Shown here: piece after piece, positions 1 through 8,170 of the stretch
Layout of the letters: each line of letters opens with the position of its first letter
Position numbering within the stretch: position 1 is the first letter of the stretch
Source of the DNA: Burkholderiaceae bacterium
GTDB taxonomy: Bacteria; Pseudomonadota; Gammaproteobacteria; Burkholderiales; Burkholderiaceae_C
Assembly: GCA_919902775.1 (NCBI GenBank)
Contig: CAKKRJ010000012.1
Location: 5,674-69,673 of the forward strand
DNA: 64,000 bases
Direction: 5' to 3'
Program-made: the position numbers and the translations under genes
Notes under the pieces: model-generated
Seen by the model: only the letters and a program-made list of their open reading frames with translations
Told to the model about the DNA's origin: nothing
The model's database searches: none

Positions 1-2142
1 GCACTTGGGCGTTCACCGCTTCCAGGTTGCCTGCGGTCACGCCGGTGATGCCGGCTGCTGCGTAGTCGCTGGGGTCCAGCGGTGCTGGCGTCACGCCGTC
101 ACCGTTGTTGTAGTCCTCGATCTTGGCGAGCGCTGTGTTCGCTGCTGCCACCAAGAGTTGCACTTCGGGCGCTGTGTCTGCGCCGCCAGTTTGTTGGGCC
201 AGCACTTGGGCGTTCACGGCCGCCACGTTGTTGGCCGTGACGCCGGTGATGCCAGCTGCTGCGTAGTCGGTTGGTGTCAGGGCAGCGGGTGTGGTGCCGT
301 CGCCGTTGTTGTACGCCTCGATCTTGGCCAGGGCCGTGTTGGCCAAGGCCACCAGGGCTTGCACTTCGGGTGCGGTGTCTGCGCCGCCTGTGGCTTGGGC
401 CAGCACTTGCGCGTTGACGGCTGCCAGGTTTTCTGTGGTGACGCCGGTGATGCCTGCTGCCACGTAGTCGGCCACGGTCAGTGCGGCCGGTGTGGTGCCG
501 TTGCCGTTGTTGTACGCCTCGATCTTGGCGAGTGCTTCAGCTGCGGGCGTGACTTGGGCCTGGATCTCGGGCACGGTGTTGGCTTCGCCAGGAGCGAGTG
601 CCAAGATCTTGGCGTTGATGGCCGCCACGTTGGTGGAGGTCACACCGGTGATGCCGGCTGCTTCGTAGTCGGTCGGGGTCAGGGCCGCTGGCGTGGTGCC
701 GTTGCCGTTGTTGTATTCCTCGATCTTTTGAATCGCCGCGTTGGCCGCTGTCACCAAAGCTTGCACTTCGGGGGTGGTGTCCGCTCCGCCTGTGGCTTGG
801 GCCAGCACTTGTGCGTTGACAGCCGCCAGGTTGTCCGAGGTGACGCCAGTCACGCCTGCAGCCACGTAGTCGGCCACGGTCAGTGCAGCCGGTGTGGTGC
901 CGTCGCCGTTGTTGTAGGCCTCGATCTTGGCCAAGGCCGCGTTGGCCGCTTCCACCAGGGCTTGCACTGCTGGCTGGTTGTCCGCGCCGCCTGGCGTTTG
1001 CGCCAGCACTTGCGCGTTGACTGCCGCCAGGTTTTCTGGAGTGACGCCGGTGATGCCGGCCTCTTGGTACTCTTGTGCCGTCAGGGGCGCTGGCGTCACG
1101 CCGTTGCCGTTGTTGTACGCCTCGATCTTGGCCAGCGCCGTGTTGGCCTCAGCCACCAGGGCTTGCACTTCAGGGGCTGTGTCGGCGCCGCCTGTGGCTT
1201 GGGCCAACACTTGTGCGTTCACCGCTGCCACGTTGGCTGCTGTCACGCCGGTGATGCCGGCCGCTTCGTAGTCTTGCGGTGTCAAAGCCGCTGGTGTGGT
1301 GCCGTTGCCGTTGTTGTACGCCTCGATCTTGGCCAGGGCCGCGTTGGCCGCTGTCACCAGGGCTTGCACTTCGGGCTGGGTGTCCGCACCGCCAATGCCT
1401 TGGGCCAGCACTTGGGCGTTCACCGCTTCCAGGTTGCCTGCGGTCACGCCGGTGATGCCGGCGACCCGGTAGTCGTCCACGGTTAGTGCTGGCGGTGTGG
1501 TGCCGTCGCCGTTGTTGTAGGCCTCGATCTTGGCCAAGGCAGAGACCAAGGGCGTGACTTGCTCCTGAATCTCGGGCACCGTATCGGCACCACCGGGAGC
1601 CAGCGCCAAAATCTTGGCATTGATGGCCGCCACGTTGTTGGACGTCACGCCAATGATGCCGGCTGCCGCGTAGTCGGCCGGAGTCAATGCAGCGGGCGTT
1701 GTGCCGTCGCCGTTGTTGTAGTCCTCGATCTTTTGAATCGCCGCATTGGCTGCAGCCACCAAGGCTTGCACTTCCGATGTGCTGTTCGCACCGCCAGCGG
1801 CTTGAGCCAGCACTTGCGCGTTGACAGCGGCCAGGTTTTCTGCAGTCACACCTGTGATGCCGGCTGCTTCGTAGTCTTGGGGCGTCAAGGCCGCTGGCGT
1901 GGTGCCGTTGCCATTGTTGTACGCCTCGATCTTGGCCAAGGCTGCGGTGCCCGCAGTCACCAAAGCTTGCACCTCAGCCAGCGTGTCTGCACCACCTGTG
2001 GCTTGCGCCAGCACTTGAGCGTTGATGGCAGCCAGGTTCTCTGCAGTCACCCCTGTCACCCCTGCCGCTTCGTAGTCGGCCACCGTCAAAGCAGCCGGCG
2101 TGGTGCCGTCGCCGTTGTTGTACGCCTCGATCTTGGCCAAGG
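1..2142 (-). repeat. Tandem 201-bp (67-codon) coding repeats
   Basis: A conserved block (plus-strand t(t/c)(g/a)ccgttgt) starts at 99, 300, 501, 702, 903, 1104, 1305, 1506, 1707, 1908 and 2109. That is eleven occurrences at exactly 201-bp spacing with no indel; one has ccattgt at 1908. Units differ by many substitutions, including alternating variants such as AAIQKIE versus ALAKIE, so they are diverged rather than freshly duplicated. The array continues beyond the left edge. Confidence 0.92.
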
Positions 2143-2650
2143 CGGTGGCTTGTGCCGTGGGACCTGGTGTACCCCCATCACTACCGCCGCCGCCCGAAGC
2201 AGCAGCCAAGCCCGCAGCTGCTGCGCCCAAGGTGCCCAGACCACCGGCTCCTGCACCCGCAGCACTGGCCAAAACGGTACCCACCGCAGGCGCAGGCGCA
2301 GCGATCAAATTCACCACGCCATCTTCCAACATTTGCAGCTGACTGCCCTCGGCCCACGCCCACTGGTCACCGGTCAAGAGCACATCTTCTTGAGCATAGA
2401 AATCTGTCAGTTCAACCAGTTTTTCCGCGCCATCTTCGGTCTCGATGACCAGATTTTTGTCGACTTTGCTAAGTTTGATCTTTTTGGTGCCCACCAACTG
2501 GTTACCCGTCAAATTCACACCATCCAACACCACCGTGATTTTTTCACCGGCTTGGACCGCGTGTTGAATGGCTTGTTGACCCGTTTTGTATTCAGCAACA
2601 GCGAGACGGGTGGCGTTCTGAGCGCTCGCGGAGATGATTTGGATTTGCAT
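1..2650 (-). CDS. Giant repetitive adhesin, BapA/RTX-like, N-terminal part (3' truncated by window)
   Basis: The minus strand is open from the ATG at 2648-2650 to the window edge (883 codons, no stop). Residues about 1-120 resemble the prefix domain of BapA/LapA-type type I-secreted adhesins, with an NLVIET-x-DG-x-E block, an acidic FYAQEDV stretch and no Sec signal peptide. A Gly/Ala-rich linker (about 130-165) follows, then tandem 67-residue units from about residue 170. Each unit carries a KIEAYNNGDGTTPAALT-like block, a DY-x-AAGITGVT block and a NLAAVNAQVLAQ-like block. The family role is cell-surface attachment and biofilm formation; the C-terminal secretion signal would lie outside the window. 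Because the repeats also lack stops on the other strand, long opposite-strand ORFs appear here and are artefacts. Adhesin class fairly sure; ligand unknown. Confidence 0.8.
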   Translation of the reverse strand, partial: MQIQIISASAQNATRLAVAEYKTGQQAIQHAVQAGEKITVVLDGVNLTGNQLVGTKKIKLSKVDKNLVIETEDGAEKLVELTDFYAQEDVLLTGDQWAWAEGSQLQMLEDGVVNLIAAPAPAVGTVLASAAGAGAGGLGTLGAAAAGLAAASGGGGSDGGTPGPTAQATALAKIEAYNNGDGTTPAALTVADYEAAGVTGVTAENLAAINAQVLAQATGGADTLAEVQALVTAGTAALAKIEAYNNGNGTTPAALTPQDYEAAGITGVTAENLAAVNAQVLAQAAGGANSTSEVQALVAAANAAIQKIEDYNNGDGTTPAALTPADYAAAGIIGVTSNNVAAINAKILALAPGGADTVPEIQEQVTPLVSALAKIEAYNNGDGTTPPALTVDDYRVAGITGVTAGNLEAVNAQVLAQGIGGADTQPEVQALVTAANAALAKIEAYNNGNGTTPAALTPQDYEAAGITGVTAANVAAVNAQVLAQATGGADTAPEVQALVAEANTALAKIEAYNNGNGVTPAPLTAQEYQEAGITGVTPENLAAVNAQVLAQTPGGADNQPAVQALVEAANAALAKIEAYNNGDGTTPAALTVADYVAAGVTGVTSDNLAAVNAQVLAQATGGADTTPEVQALVTAANAAIQKIEEYNNGNGTTPAALTPTDYEAAGITGVTSTNVAAINAKILALAPGEANTVPEIQAQVTPAAEALAKIEAYNNGNGTTPAALTVADYVAAGITGVTTENLAAVNAQVLAQATGGADTAPEVQALVALANTALAKIEAYNNGDGTTPAALTPTDYAAAGITGVTANNVAAVNAQVLAQQTGGADTAPEVQLLVAAANTALAKIEDYNNGDGVTPAPLDPSDYAAAGITGVTAGNLEAVNAQV

Positions 2651-3191
2651 GGCTTAGACTGGTTCTGTAGTGGTTACAAATAATTTAACATGATTTGTTA
2701 AATTACGAGGCAATTGAACGTTAAGAATTGTTATTTTTTAGTACTATTGTTATACAATCATTAAAACAACAAAATTAACTAAAAAATGTTTTTTTGCACA
2801 AAAAATAGATGCCACAACTCTGATCTTCGCCCTGATCCCGCCCAACCGACTTGATGCGAATCAATCTCAGTCTTAATTTGTAAAACAAAAGTAACCATAA
2901 AAACATATAAATTGAAGTTTTTGCCATTTTAATGGTGCTTTTTTACAACTAGTTGACAAAACGATGGCGCCGGTGGTTGTGGCTCTGCGTTGCTCATGAA
3001 ACGACAAAAAGACAGGCCATCGAAGGCCGTTGACAGCCGGCCGATCGGTTTGTGCACACCTCGGAATCTGCTTCAACAAGCGATGGCGATGTGTTGTGGG
3101 CATGAACCAGCGCCCCCAGCGCAGTTAAGGGGTGCGCCACGCCTTGCAGCGAGACCCACTGCACCAGAGGAAGAGGGGGTGCTGAGCCCGC
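2651..3191. other. Intergenic region upstream of the adhesin
   Basis: About 540 bp. The part near the adhesin (2680-2960) is very AT-rich and is the likely promoter and regulatory region for the minus-strand adhesin. The rest (2960-3190) has normal GC, and I see no credible gene in it. A 76-codon minus ORF at 2873-3103 has no recognisable protein character. A small palindrome CTGAGC-CC-GCTCAG at 3182-3195 overlaps the end of the next gene. Confidence 0.5.
2681..2705. promoter_or_regulatory. 9-bp perfect inverted repeat, candidate operator of the adhesin gene
   Basis: TAATTTAAC (2681-2689) and GTTAAATTA (2697-2705) are perfect reverse complements with a 7-bp spacer. The element lies 30 bp upstream of the adhesin ATG, in an AT-rich leader that also holds TATAAC-like -10 candidates on the minus strand. 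It could be a dimeric-regulator operator or a small mRNA hairpin. Function is inferred. Confidence 0.45.
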
Positions 3192-4016
3192 TCAGGCGGT
3201 GACGATCCAGCCCTCGAGCGGATCAAACGGCGGCAAGCCGTATTGCGGATGGCCGGCTTCGTGCTGTTGCTGGGCCCAAGCGGCTTGCAGCAAACACAAG
3301 GTGGCATCAAGCGCGTCGCCACTGGGGTCGTCGGCCAGGCGGCCCAGCAGTGCGTTGCTGGCCACCAAGCGCAGGCCCAAGCGGGTTTGGCCGCGCTCCA
3401 ATGCGCCCAGAAGTTCACGCCGGGCCAGCAGGCGCTCGGATGTTTGTTTGGCCTTGTCGTCGCTTTTGTAGCTGCGCTTGCCCAAGACCTCGCGGGCCAA
3501 CAGGCCAGGATAAGCCTCCAGCGCCACGCGGCGGGTGTCGTCTGCGTGCAAGCCAGGCAGGTGCACACCCGCCTGACGCAGCAGCGGCACACCTGCGTGC
3601 AGCATGTAGGCCACAGGCGGGTTGATCCATTTCATGGACGGGCTGGAGCCAGCGGGTTTGTCTGCGGCGCGGTGGGCAAACTTGCCGCCCACGGGTCGGG
3701 CGTTGCAAAAAGCCGCAAACTGCTCGCGAATCTGGGCACGCTCCAGGCTGCAGTAATGGTCCATGCAGCCGGCCCAGCTGGTGGGCCAGCCCAGGGATTC
3801 GACCAGTTCACGTGGCAGGCCAAAGGGCAAATCAAAGCCACCCACCCAATCGGCAGGCTGCGCCAGCCAGTCACCAAACGCGCCCAGCGTGTGAAAGGTT
3901 TGCAGCGCTTGCAACTGCACCCTGCCCTGCCGGGCTTGGCCCAGGGCCAAAACGATGGGTTTGCGTTTTGTAGGGCTGCTGGAGAAATCGCAGCCGATCA
4001 GTGTTTGTTCAGCCAT
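3192..4016 (-). CDS. DUF429 family protein, predicted RNase H-fold nuclease
   Basis: 274 residues. It starts with a (L/I)GCDFSSSPTKRKP motif typical of the DUF429 family, in which the early Asp belongs to a predicted RNase H-like fold. An acidic GGFDLPFG motif near residues 59-66 and a late DALDATLCL stretch give the other conserved acidic positions. The cellular role of DUF429 proteins is not established. The gene follows the EamA permease gene with one base between its start (4016) and the permease stop (4018), so the two are likely co-transcribed. Start ATG chosen because the family motif begins at once. Confidence 0.75.
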   Translation of the reverse strand: MAEQTLIGCDFSSSPTKRKPIVLALGQARQGRVQLQALQTFHTLGAFGDWLAQPADWVGGFDLPFGLPRELVESLGWPTSWAGCMDHYCSLERAQIREQFAAFCNARPVGGKFAHRAADKPAGSSPSMKWINPPVAYMLHAGVPLLRQAGVHLPGLHADDTRRVALEAYPGLLAREVLGKRSYKSDDKAKQTSERLLARRELLGALERGQTRLGLRLVASNALLGRLADDPSGDALDATLCLLQAAWAQQQHEAGHPQYGLPPFDPLEGWIVTA

Positions 4017-4017
4017 C

Positions 4018-4899
4018 TCAGCCCATGCCCAAAGCCATCACGCCCAAAGTGATCAGCCCCGCGCCTGCGATGCGTGGGCCCCGGTCTTTTTCGCCCAGCA
4101 GATGGCCACCCAGCAAGGCCGCAAACAGCATGGATACTTCACGCGCCGGGGCCACGTGCGAGAGCGGTGCCACCTGCAGGGCGTACAGCACCAACACATA
4201 CGACACGGGACTCAAAATACCCACGATCAAAGCATAAGGCCGCTGCTGGCGCCACAAACCCGCCACCTCGGTGCGGTCGCGCAGCAAGGTGGGCATCAAA
4301 AACGCCAAGCGCACCAGGTTGCCAAAGTAGTCCACCAAAATGGGCGACATCAGCGCCACCTTGACAGCATAGCCATCGACCACGGTGTAGCTGGCGATGA
4401 ACAGGCCGGTGATGCCTCCATAAAAAATGCCCGTGCGCACACGCGCCCGCTGATGTGGATCGTGCGCAGCCTTCCACAAACCGGGGCCACCTGCGATCAG
4501 GAACACGCCGCCCACCACACCCAAAATGCCCAGCAAACCCAGCGCTGAAATCTGTTCACCCAGCAAGACGATGGCCACCATGGACGACAGCAGCGGCCCC
4601 GAGCCACGCGCCAGCGGATAGACCACCGTCAAATCGGCTTGGCGGTAGCCGCGCAGCAAAACAATGAAATAGACAATGTGCAGCAAGGCGCTGGCCAGCA
4701 CCAAGGTCCACTCCAGCACGCCCCAGGCGGGCACCTGCGCCCAACCCACCCAAAGACCCAAGGGCGCCCAAAACACCATCAGCACCACCGAGGTGAAGGC
4801 GACAAAGCGCACATCGCCACCGGCTTTTTTGGCGGCGATGTTCCAGCAGGCATGGATGAAACCGGCCAAAACGACCAGGGCAAGCGCACTCAGGGGCAT
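4018..4899 (-). CDS. EamA/DMT-superfamily permease
   Basis: 293 residues, almost entirely hydrophobic, with about ten predicted transmembrane helices arranged as two EamA halves. Features include HACWNIAAKKAG near residues 16-27 and ARGSGPLLSS near 97-106, typical of drug/metabolite transporter family members. It presumably exports a small metabolite across the inner membrane; the substrate cannot be told from sequence. It lies upstream of the DUF429 gene with one base between them. A terminator for the BLUF gene sits just upstream, so this pair probably has its own promoter in the short 4900-4941 gap or is fed by read-through. Confidence 0.8.
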   Translation of the reverse strand: MPLSALALVVLAGFIHACWNIAAKKAGGDVRFVAFTSVVLMVFWAPLGLWVGWAQVPAWGVLEWTLVLASALLHIVYFIVLLRGYRQADLTVVYPLARGSGPLLSSMVAIVLLGEQISALGLLGILGVVGGVFLIAGGPGLWKAAHDPHQRARVRTGIFYGGITGLFIASYTVVDGYAVKVALMSPILVDYFGNLVRLAFLMPTLLRDRTEVAGLWRQQRPYALIVGILSPVSYVLVLYALQVAPLSHVAPAREVSMLFAALLGGHLLGEKDRGPRIAGAGLITLGVMALGMG

Positions 4900-4905
4900 G
4901 GAAGT

Positions 4906-4927
4906 GAAAAAGCCCCTTTCGGGGCTT
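4906..4927 (-). terminator. Rho-independent terminator after the BLUF gene
   Basis: On the minus strand AAGCCCC-GAAA-GGGGCTT forms a 7-bp stem with a GAAA tetraloop and runs into a short T tract. It lies 15 bp after the BLUF stop and just upstream of the EamA permease start. Confidence 0.75.
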
Positions 4928-4941
4928 GGTCTGAAGAGGGT

Positions 4942-5364
4942 TTAAGCCCGACCGATGATGGACGCGGTGGCCATCAACTCTTCGAGCAAAGCCAGCGAGA
5001 CTTTGCCCGACACGTTGTAGGGGTCCAGCTCGGCACGCTCGGAGTACTTGAGCAAGATGTTGGTGTTGACCCGCGAGGTGTCCACTTGGCCCATGGTCCA
5101 GCCTCCAAAGCGGCGCTCGGAGATTTCTTCGTAATGCAGCAACACCACGTCTTTGTGGCGCGGGTCTTTCTGGATGTGGCCATACAGGTCACTGACTGCC
5201 GTGCGCCCGCCTTCAATGGCTTGCAAAAAGATGCCACCGCCGTAGCACAGGATGCCAGTGATGCCCGTGCTGGGGTTGAACTGGCGCGACTGGGTCAGGA
5301 TGGATTCGATCGTTTCAGGACGGGGATCAACCGTGCGGCTGGCATAAAGCAGGCGGACCAACAT
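4942..5364 (-). CDS. BLUF-domain blue-light sensor (stand-alone)
   Basis: 140 residues with one BLUF flavin-binding domain (about 2-95) and a short helical tail. The hallmark residues are visible: Tyr7 in LLYASR, Asn30 in FNPSTGITG, Gln48 in FLQAIEG, Trp89 and Met91 in GGWTMG. The FLQ-x-(I/L)EG motif is diagnostic. Such short BLUF proteins bind FAD and change hydrogen bonding on blue light, usually signalling through a partner protein. The gene begins 3 bp after the folE stop, so it is almost certainly co-transcribed with GTP cyclohydrolase I. No output domain is present. Confidence 0.9.
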   Translation of the reverse strand: MLVRLLYASRTVDPRPETIESILTQSRQFNPSTGITGILCYGGGIFLQAIEGGRTAVSDLYGHIQKDPRHKDVVLLHYEEISERRFGGWTMGQVDTSRVNTNILLKYSERAELDPYNVSGKVSLALLEELMATASIIGRA

Positions 5365-5367
5365 GGT

Positions 5368-6096
5368 TCAGTTCCTTCCAGGAATCAAGGCCAAAAACTC
5401 ACGGCGCAAGTTGACGTCTTTCAGGAACGCCCCGCGCATGACCGAATTGATCATCTTGCTGTCCATGTCTTTCACGCCGCGCCAGCCCATGCAGTAGTGG
5501 CTGGCTTCCATCACGATGGCCAGGCCGTCGGGCTGGGTTTTGCGCTGGATCAGGTCGGCCAGTTGCACCACGGCTTCTTCTTGGATCTGGGGGCGGCCCA
5601 TGATCCATTCGGCCAGTCGGGCGTATTTGGACAGCCCAATCACATTGGTGTGCTCGTTGGGCATGACACCGATCCAGATCTTGCCAATCACCGGGCAAAA
5701 GTGGTGACTGCAGGCACTGCGCACCGTGATGGGGCCCACGATCATCAGCTCGTTCAAGTGCTCGGCGTTGGGGAATTCGGTGATCTCGGGGCCGTCCACA
5801 TAACGGCCCTTGAACACTTCCTTGAGGTACATCTTGGCCACGCGGCGGGCGGTGTCGCCGGTGTTGTGGTCGTTCACGGTGTCGATGACCAGCGAATCGA
5901 GCACGCCAGCCATCTTCTCGGTGACCTCGTCCAGCAACTTGTCCAATTCGCCGGGTTCGATGAATTCGGCGATGTTGTCGTTGGCGTGAAAGCGTTTGCG
6001 GGCGGCCAGTACGCGCTCGCGGATTTTCACGGAAACAGGAACGCCTTCGTCTTCGGGCGTGGCGACAGAAGCAGTCATGGCGTCTGGGGCTTTCAT
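5368..6096 (-). CDS. folE: GTP cyclohydrolase I
   Basis: Converts GTP to 7,8-dihydroneopterin triphosphate, the first step of tetrahydrofolate and pterin synthesis. Zinc and catalytic motifs are visible: SACSHHFCPV and ASHYCMGWRGV, plus VNDHNTGDTARRVAKMY near the start of the core. The frame is open up to a GTG at 6198, but that start would overlap clsB. I prefer the ATG at 6096 (about 242 residues); ATG at 6078 (MTASVATPEDEG) is equally possible because neither has a clear Shine-Dalgarno. The next pathway enzyme, nudB, lies upstream in the same run, and a BLUF sensor follows after 3 bp. Confidence 0.9.
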   Translation of the reverse strand: MKAPDAMTASVATPEDEGVPVSVKIRERVLAARKRFHANDNIAEFIEPGELDKLLDEVTEKMAGVLDSLVIDTVNDHNTGDTARRVAKMYLKEVFKGRYVDGPEITEFPNAEHLNELMIVGPITVRSACSHHFCPVIGKIWIGVMPNEHTNVIGLSKYARLAEWIMGRPQIQEEAVVQLADLIQRKTQPDGLAIVMEASHYCMGWRGVKDMDSKMINSVMRGAFLKDVNLRREFLALIPGRN

Positions 6097-6181
6097 TAAC
6101 ATGGCAAGGATCGTAACAGCGATTGCGGGGACGGCCCGGTCTGCCGCAGAACGCCCACGTCGGTCCGTGGGACTCTGCTGT

Positions 6182-7411
6182 TCAGTAGCGGTTGCCACTC
6201 AAAAACAGGGCCAGACGCATCAAGCCGAACGCCACCCGGTCCCGCAACCTTTGGTGCCAAGGCCTTTGAATGTATTGGGCAGCCACCACCGGGGTGCTTT
6301 GTTGCGCGATGGCCAGGTGCAACCGCTGGTGCAGCTGCTTGGCAAAGGCTTGGTCGGCCACCACCACATTGGCCTCACGCGCCAGCAGCAGGCTCAGCGG
6401 ATCCAGATTAGACGACCCCACCGTGGCCCAAGGCCGCTCATTGTCCGGATCGACCACGGCCACCTTGGCGTGCAAAAAGCTGGCGTTGTATTCATGGATC
6501 TCGATGCCTGCGGCCAGCAGCACCCCATACACCGGTCGGACCGCGTGGTACTGCATGAAGTATTCGTAACGCCCCTGCAGCAGCAAACGCACCCGCACGC
6601 CCCGCTGCGCCGCATGGATCAAGGCTTTGCGCAGGCGACGTCCGGGCAAGAAATAGGCATTGGCAATGACGATTTCATGCCGGGCAGCGCCAATGGCCTT
6701 CAGGTAGGCCCGTTCAATCTGGCTGCGGTGCAGCACGTTGTCGCGCAGCAGCAGCCCCGCCTTGGCCACCAAACCGCCATCCAGCGCGGGCGCATCTTCC
6801 TGGGTCCAAGGCAAATGCAGCCCCGCCGCACGAAAGGAGCTGAAGGCCTCCGGAAACTGTTGTTGCCTGACATGCTGCACGCCCTGGATGCGCCACCACA
6901 GTTGCGCCATGGTTTCCTGCATTTGCTGCACCAAGGCGCCCCGTGCGCACACGGCAAAGTCCAGCCTTGGCAAGGCCAGGATGCCGTGGTGTGGGTCGTA
7001 CCAGTCGTCCAGAATGTTGATGCCGCCGCAAAAAGCCAGGTGACCGTCGATCACGCACAGCTTGCGGTGCAGACGTCGCCAGCGGCTGGGGATCAACAAG
7101 CCCAAGGTGCCCAAAGGCGAATACACGCGCCAATCCACCCCGGCACGGGCAAAACGTTCGCGCCACGCAGGCGGCAAGCCGGGGGTGCCCACCCCATCCA
7201 CCACCACCCAGACGCGCAGACCCCGCAAGGCGGCCCGCTCCAGAGCTTCTGCCACCATGGCGGAGGCACCATGAAAATCGAAGATGTAGGTTTCGATGTG
7301 GATCTGCGACCGGGCCTGCTCCAGGGCCGCAACCAGTGCCTCAAAATAGGCTTGCCCGCCTTCGATCAGCCGGATCTGGTGACCATCGCGCAAAGGTGGG
7401 CTGTGGCGCAT
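6182..7411 (-). CDS. clsB: Cardiolipin synthase B-type phospholipase D family protein
   Basis: 409 residues with two HKD phosphatidyltransferase motifs: H-R-K-LCVID-GHLAFCGG in the first half and H-A-K-VAVVD...GSSNLDPLS in the second. No N-terminal transmembrane segments, as expected for ClsB rather than ClsA. It would condense phospholipids into cardiolipin at the inner membrane. The start lies 3 bp after the EEP gene stop. In Proteobacteria clsB is commonly paired with an endonuclease/exonuclease/phosphatase family gene (ybhP in E. coli), as here. Confidence 0.85.
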   Translation of the reverse strand: MRHSPPLRDGHQIRLIEGGQAYFEALVAALEQARSQIHIETYIFDFHGASAMVAEALERAALRGLRVWVVVDGVGTPGLPPAWRERFARAGVDWRVYSPLGTLGLLIPSRWRRLHRKLCVIDGHLAFCGGINILDDWYDPHHGILALPRLDFAVCARGALVQQMQETMAQLWWRIQGVQHVRQQQFPEAFSSFRAAGLHLPWTQEDAPALDGGLVAKAGLLLRDNVLHRSQIERAYLKAIGAARHEIVIANAYFLPGRRLRKALIHAAQRGVRVRLLLQGRYEYFMQYHAVRPVYGVLLAAGIEIHEYNASFLHAKVAVVDPDNERPWATVGSSNLDPLSLLLAREANVVVADQAFAKQLHQRLHLAIAQQSTPVVAAQYIQRPWHQRLRDRVAFGLMRLALFLSGNRY

Positions 7412-7414
7412 GGC

Positions 7415-8170
7415 TCAGTCGGTCCAGGCGAACTCAGCGACCAAGGGCAAATGGTCGGACATGCGCTGCCAGATGCGCCCTGTCGGGGCCATGGCGTGAA
7501 CCGGCGTGAGACCCCGCGCATACACATGGTCCAGCTGATTCAGCGGCAAACGCGAAGGGTACGTGGGCGTGGCCTGCTCCCGCCACTCCCGAAAGCCCGC
7601 GTCGGCCATGCGCCGCCCCAAGCCCGTGCCCCAGTCGTTGAAGTCTCCGGCCACCAACACCTGCGCGTCGGCCGGGATGACCTGATCGACGAACGTCAGC
7701 AACTGCGCCACCTGGCGCGCCCGGCTGGCGGGCACGAGACCCAGGTGCACCACGATCACATGCACCACACGGTCCACCACCTGCACTTCGGTGTGCAGCA
7801 AACCGCGTTGCTCAAAACGGTGGTCCGAGATGTCCCGGTGCTGGTGCGACAACACGGGCCAGCGCGACAACAAGGCGTTGCCGTGCTCACCGTGGCGGGT
7901 GATGGCATTGGTGCGGTAAACCGATTCGTAGCCTTCAGGGGCCAGGTAGTCTGCTTGCGGCTGGTTGGGCCAATGAGAGAAGTAGCGCTCTTCGCGGCGG
8001 TGCATGCGGCGCACTTCTTGCAGACACACGATGTCGGCATCCAGCTGCTCCACCGCGTGGCCCAGGTTGTGAATTTCCAGCCGCCGTGCAGGCCCCAAGC
8101 CCTGCACCCCTTTGTGGATGTTGTAGGTGGCTACGCGCAAGAGGGGGTGTTCGTGTCGCTGGGGCATCAT
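7415..8170 (-). CDS. Endonuclease/exonuclease/phosphatase (EEP) family protein, YbhP-like
   Basis: 251 residues covering one EEP domain. Active-site motifs in order: TYNIHKG, CLQEVRR, a GDFNDWG block and SDHLPLVAEF at the end. The family includes Mg-dependent phosphodiesterases of nucleic acids and lipids. Pairing with clsB suggests a phospholipid-related role, but this is inference. The start overlaps the nudB stop by four bases (ATGA), indicating translational coupling. Confidence 0.8.
   Translation of the reverse strand: MMPQRHEHPLLRVATYNIHKGVQGLGPARRLEIHNLGHAVEQLDADIVCLQEVRRMHRREERYFSHWPNQPQADYLAPEGYESVYRTNAITRHGEHGNALLSRWPVLSHQHRDISDHRFEQRGLLHTEVQVVDRVVHVIVVHLGLVPASRARQVAQLLTFVDQVIPADAQVLVAGDFNDWGTGLGRRMADAGFREWREQATPTYPSRLPLNQLDHVYARGLTPVHAMAPTGRIWQRMSDHLPLVAEFAWTD

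Noticed and set aside
5..1486. Long plus-strand ORF across the repeat array
   Set aside because: It is the reverse complement of the adhesin repeats, with Cys/His/Val-rich unnatural composition; the minus frame has an adhesin-type N-terminus.
99..2142. CRISPR array
   Set aside because: 201-bp units are coding repeats without short identical repeats and unique spacers.
1559..2683. Second long plus-strand ORF over the adhesin start
   Set aside because: Runs antisense over the adhesin N-terminus and loses repeat-like pattern in its second half; composition is not protein-like.
2873..3103. 76-codon minus ORF in the adhesin upstream region
   Set aside because: No family resemblance, and its N-terminal part lies in normal-GC noncoding sequence while the rest is AT-rich promoter-like DNA.
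4639..6099. Long plus-strand ORF opposite EamA, BLUF and folE
   Set aside because: Antisense shadow of three clear minus-strand genes.
6097..6198. Longer folE N-terminus from GTG 6198
   Set aside because: Would overlap the clsB stop and adds a non-conserved segment before the conserved core.
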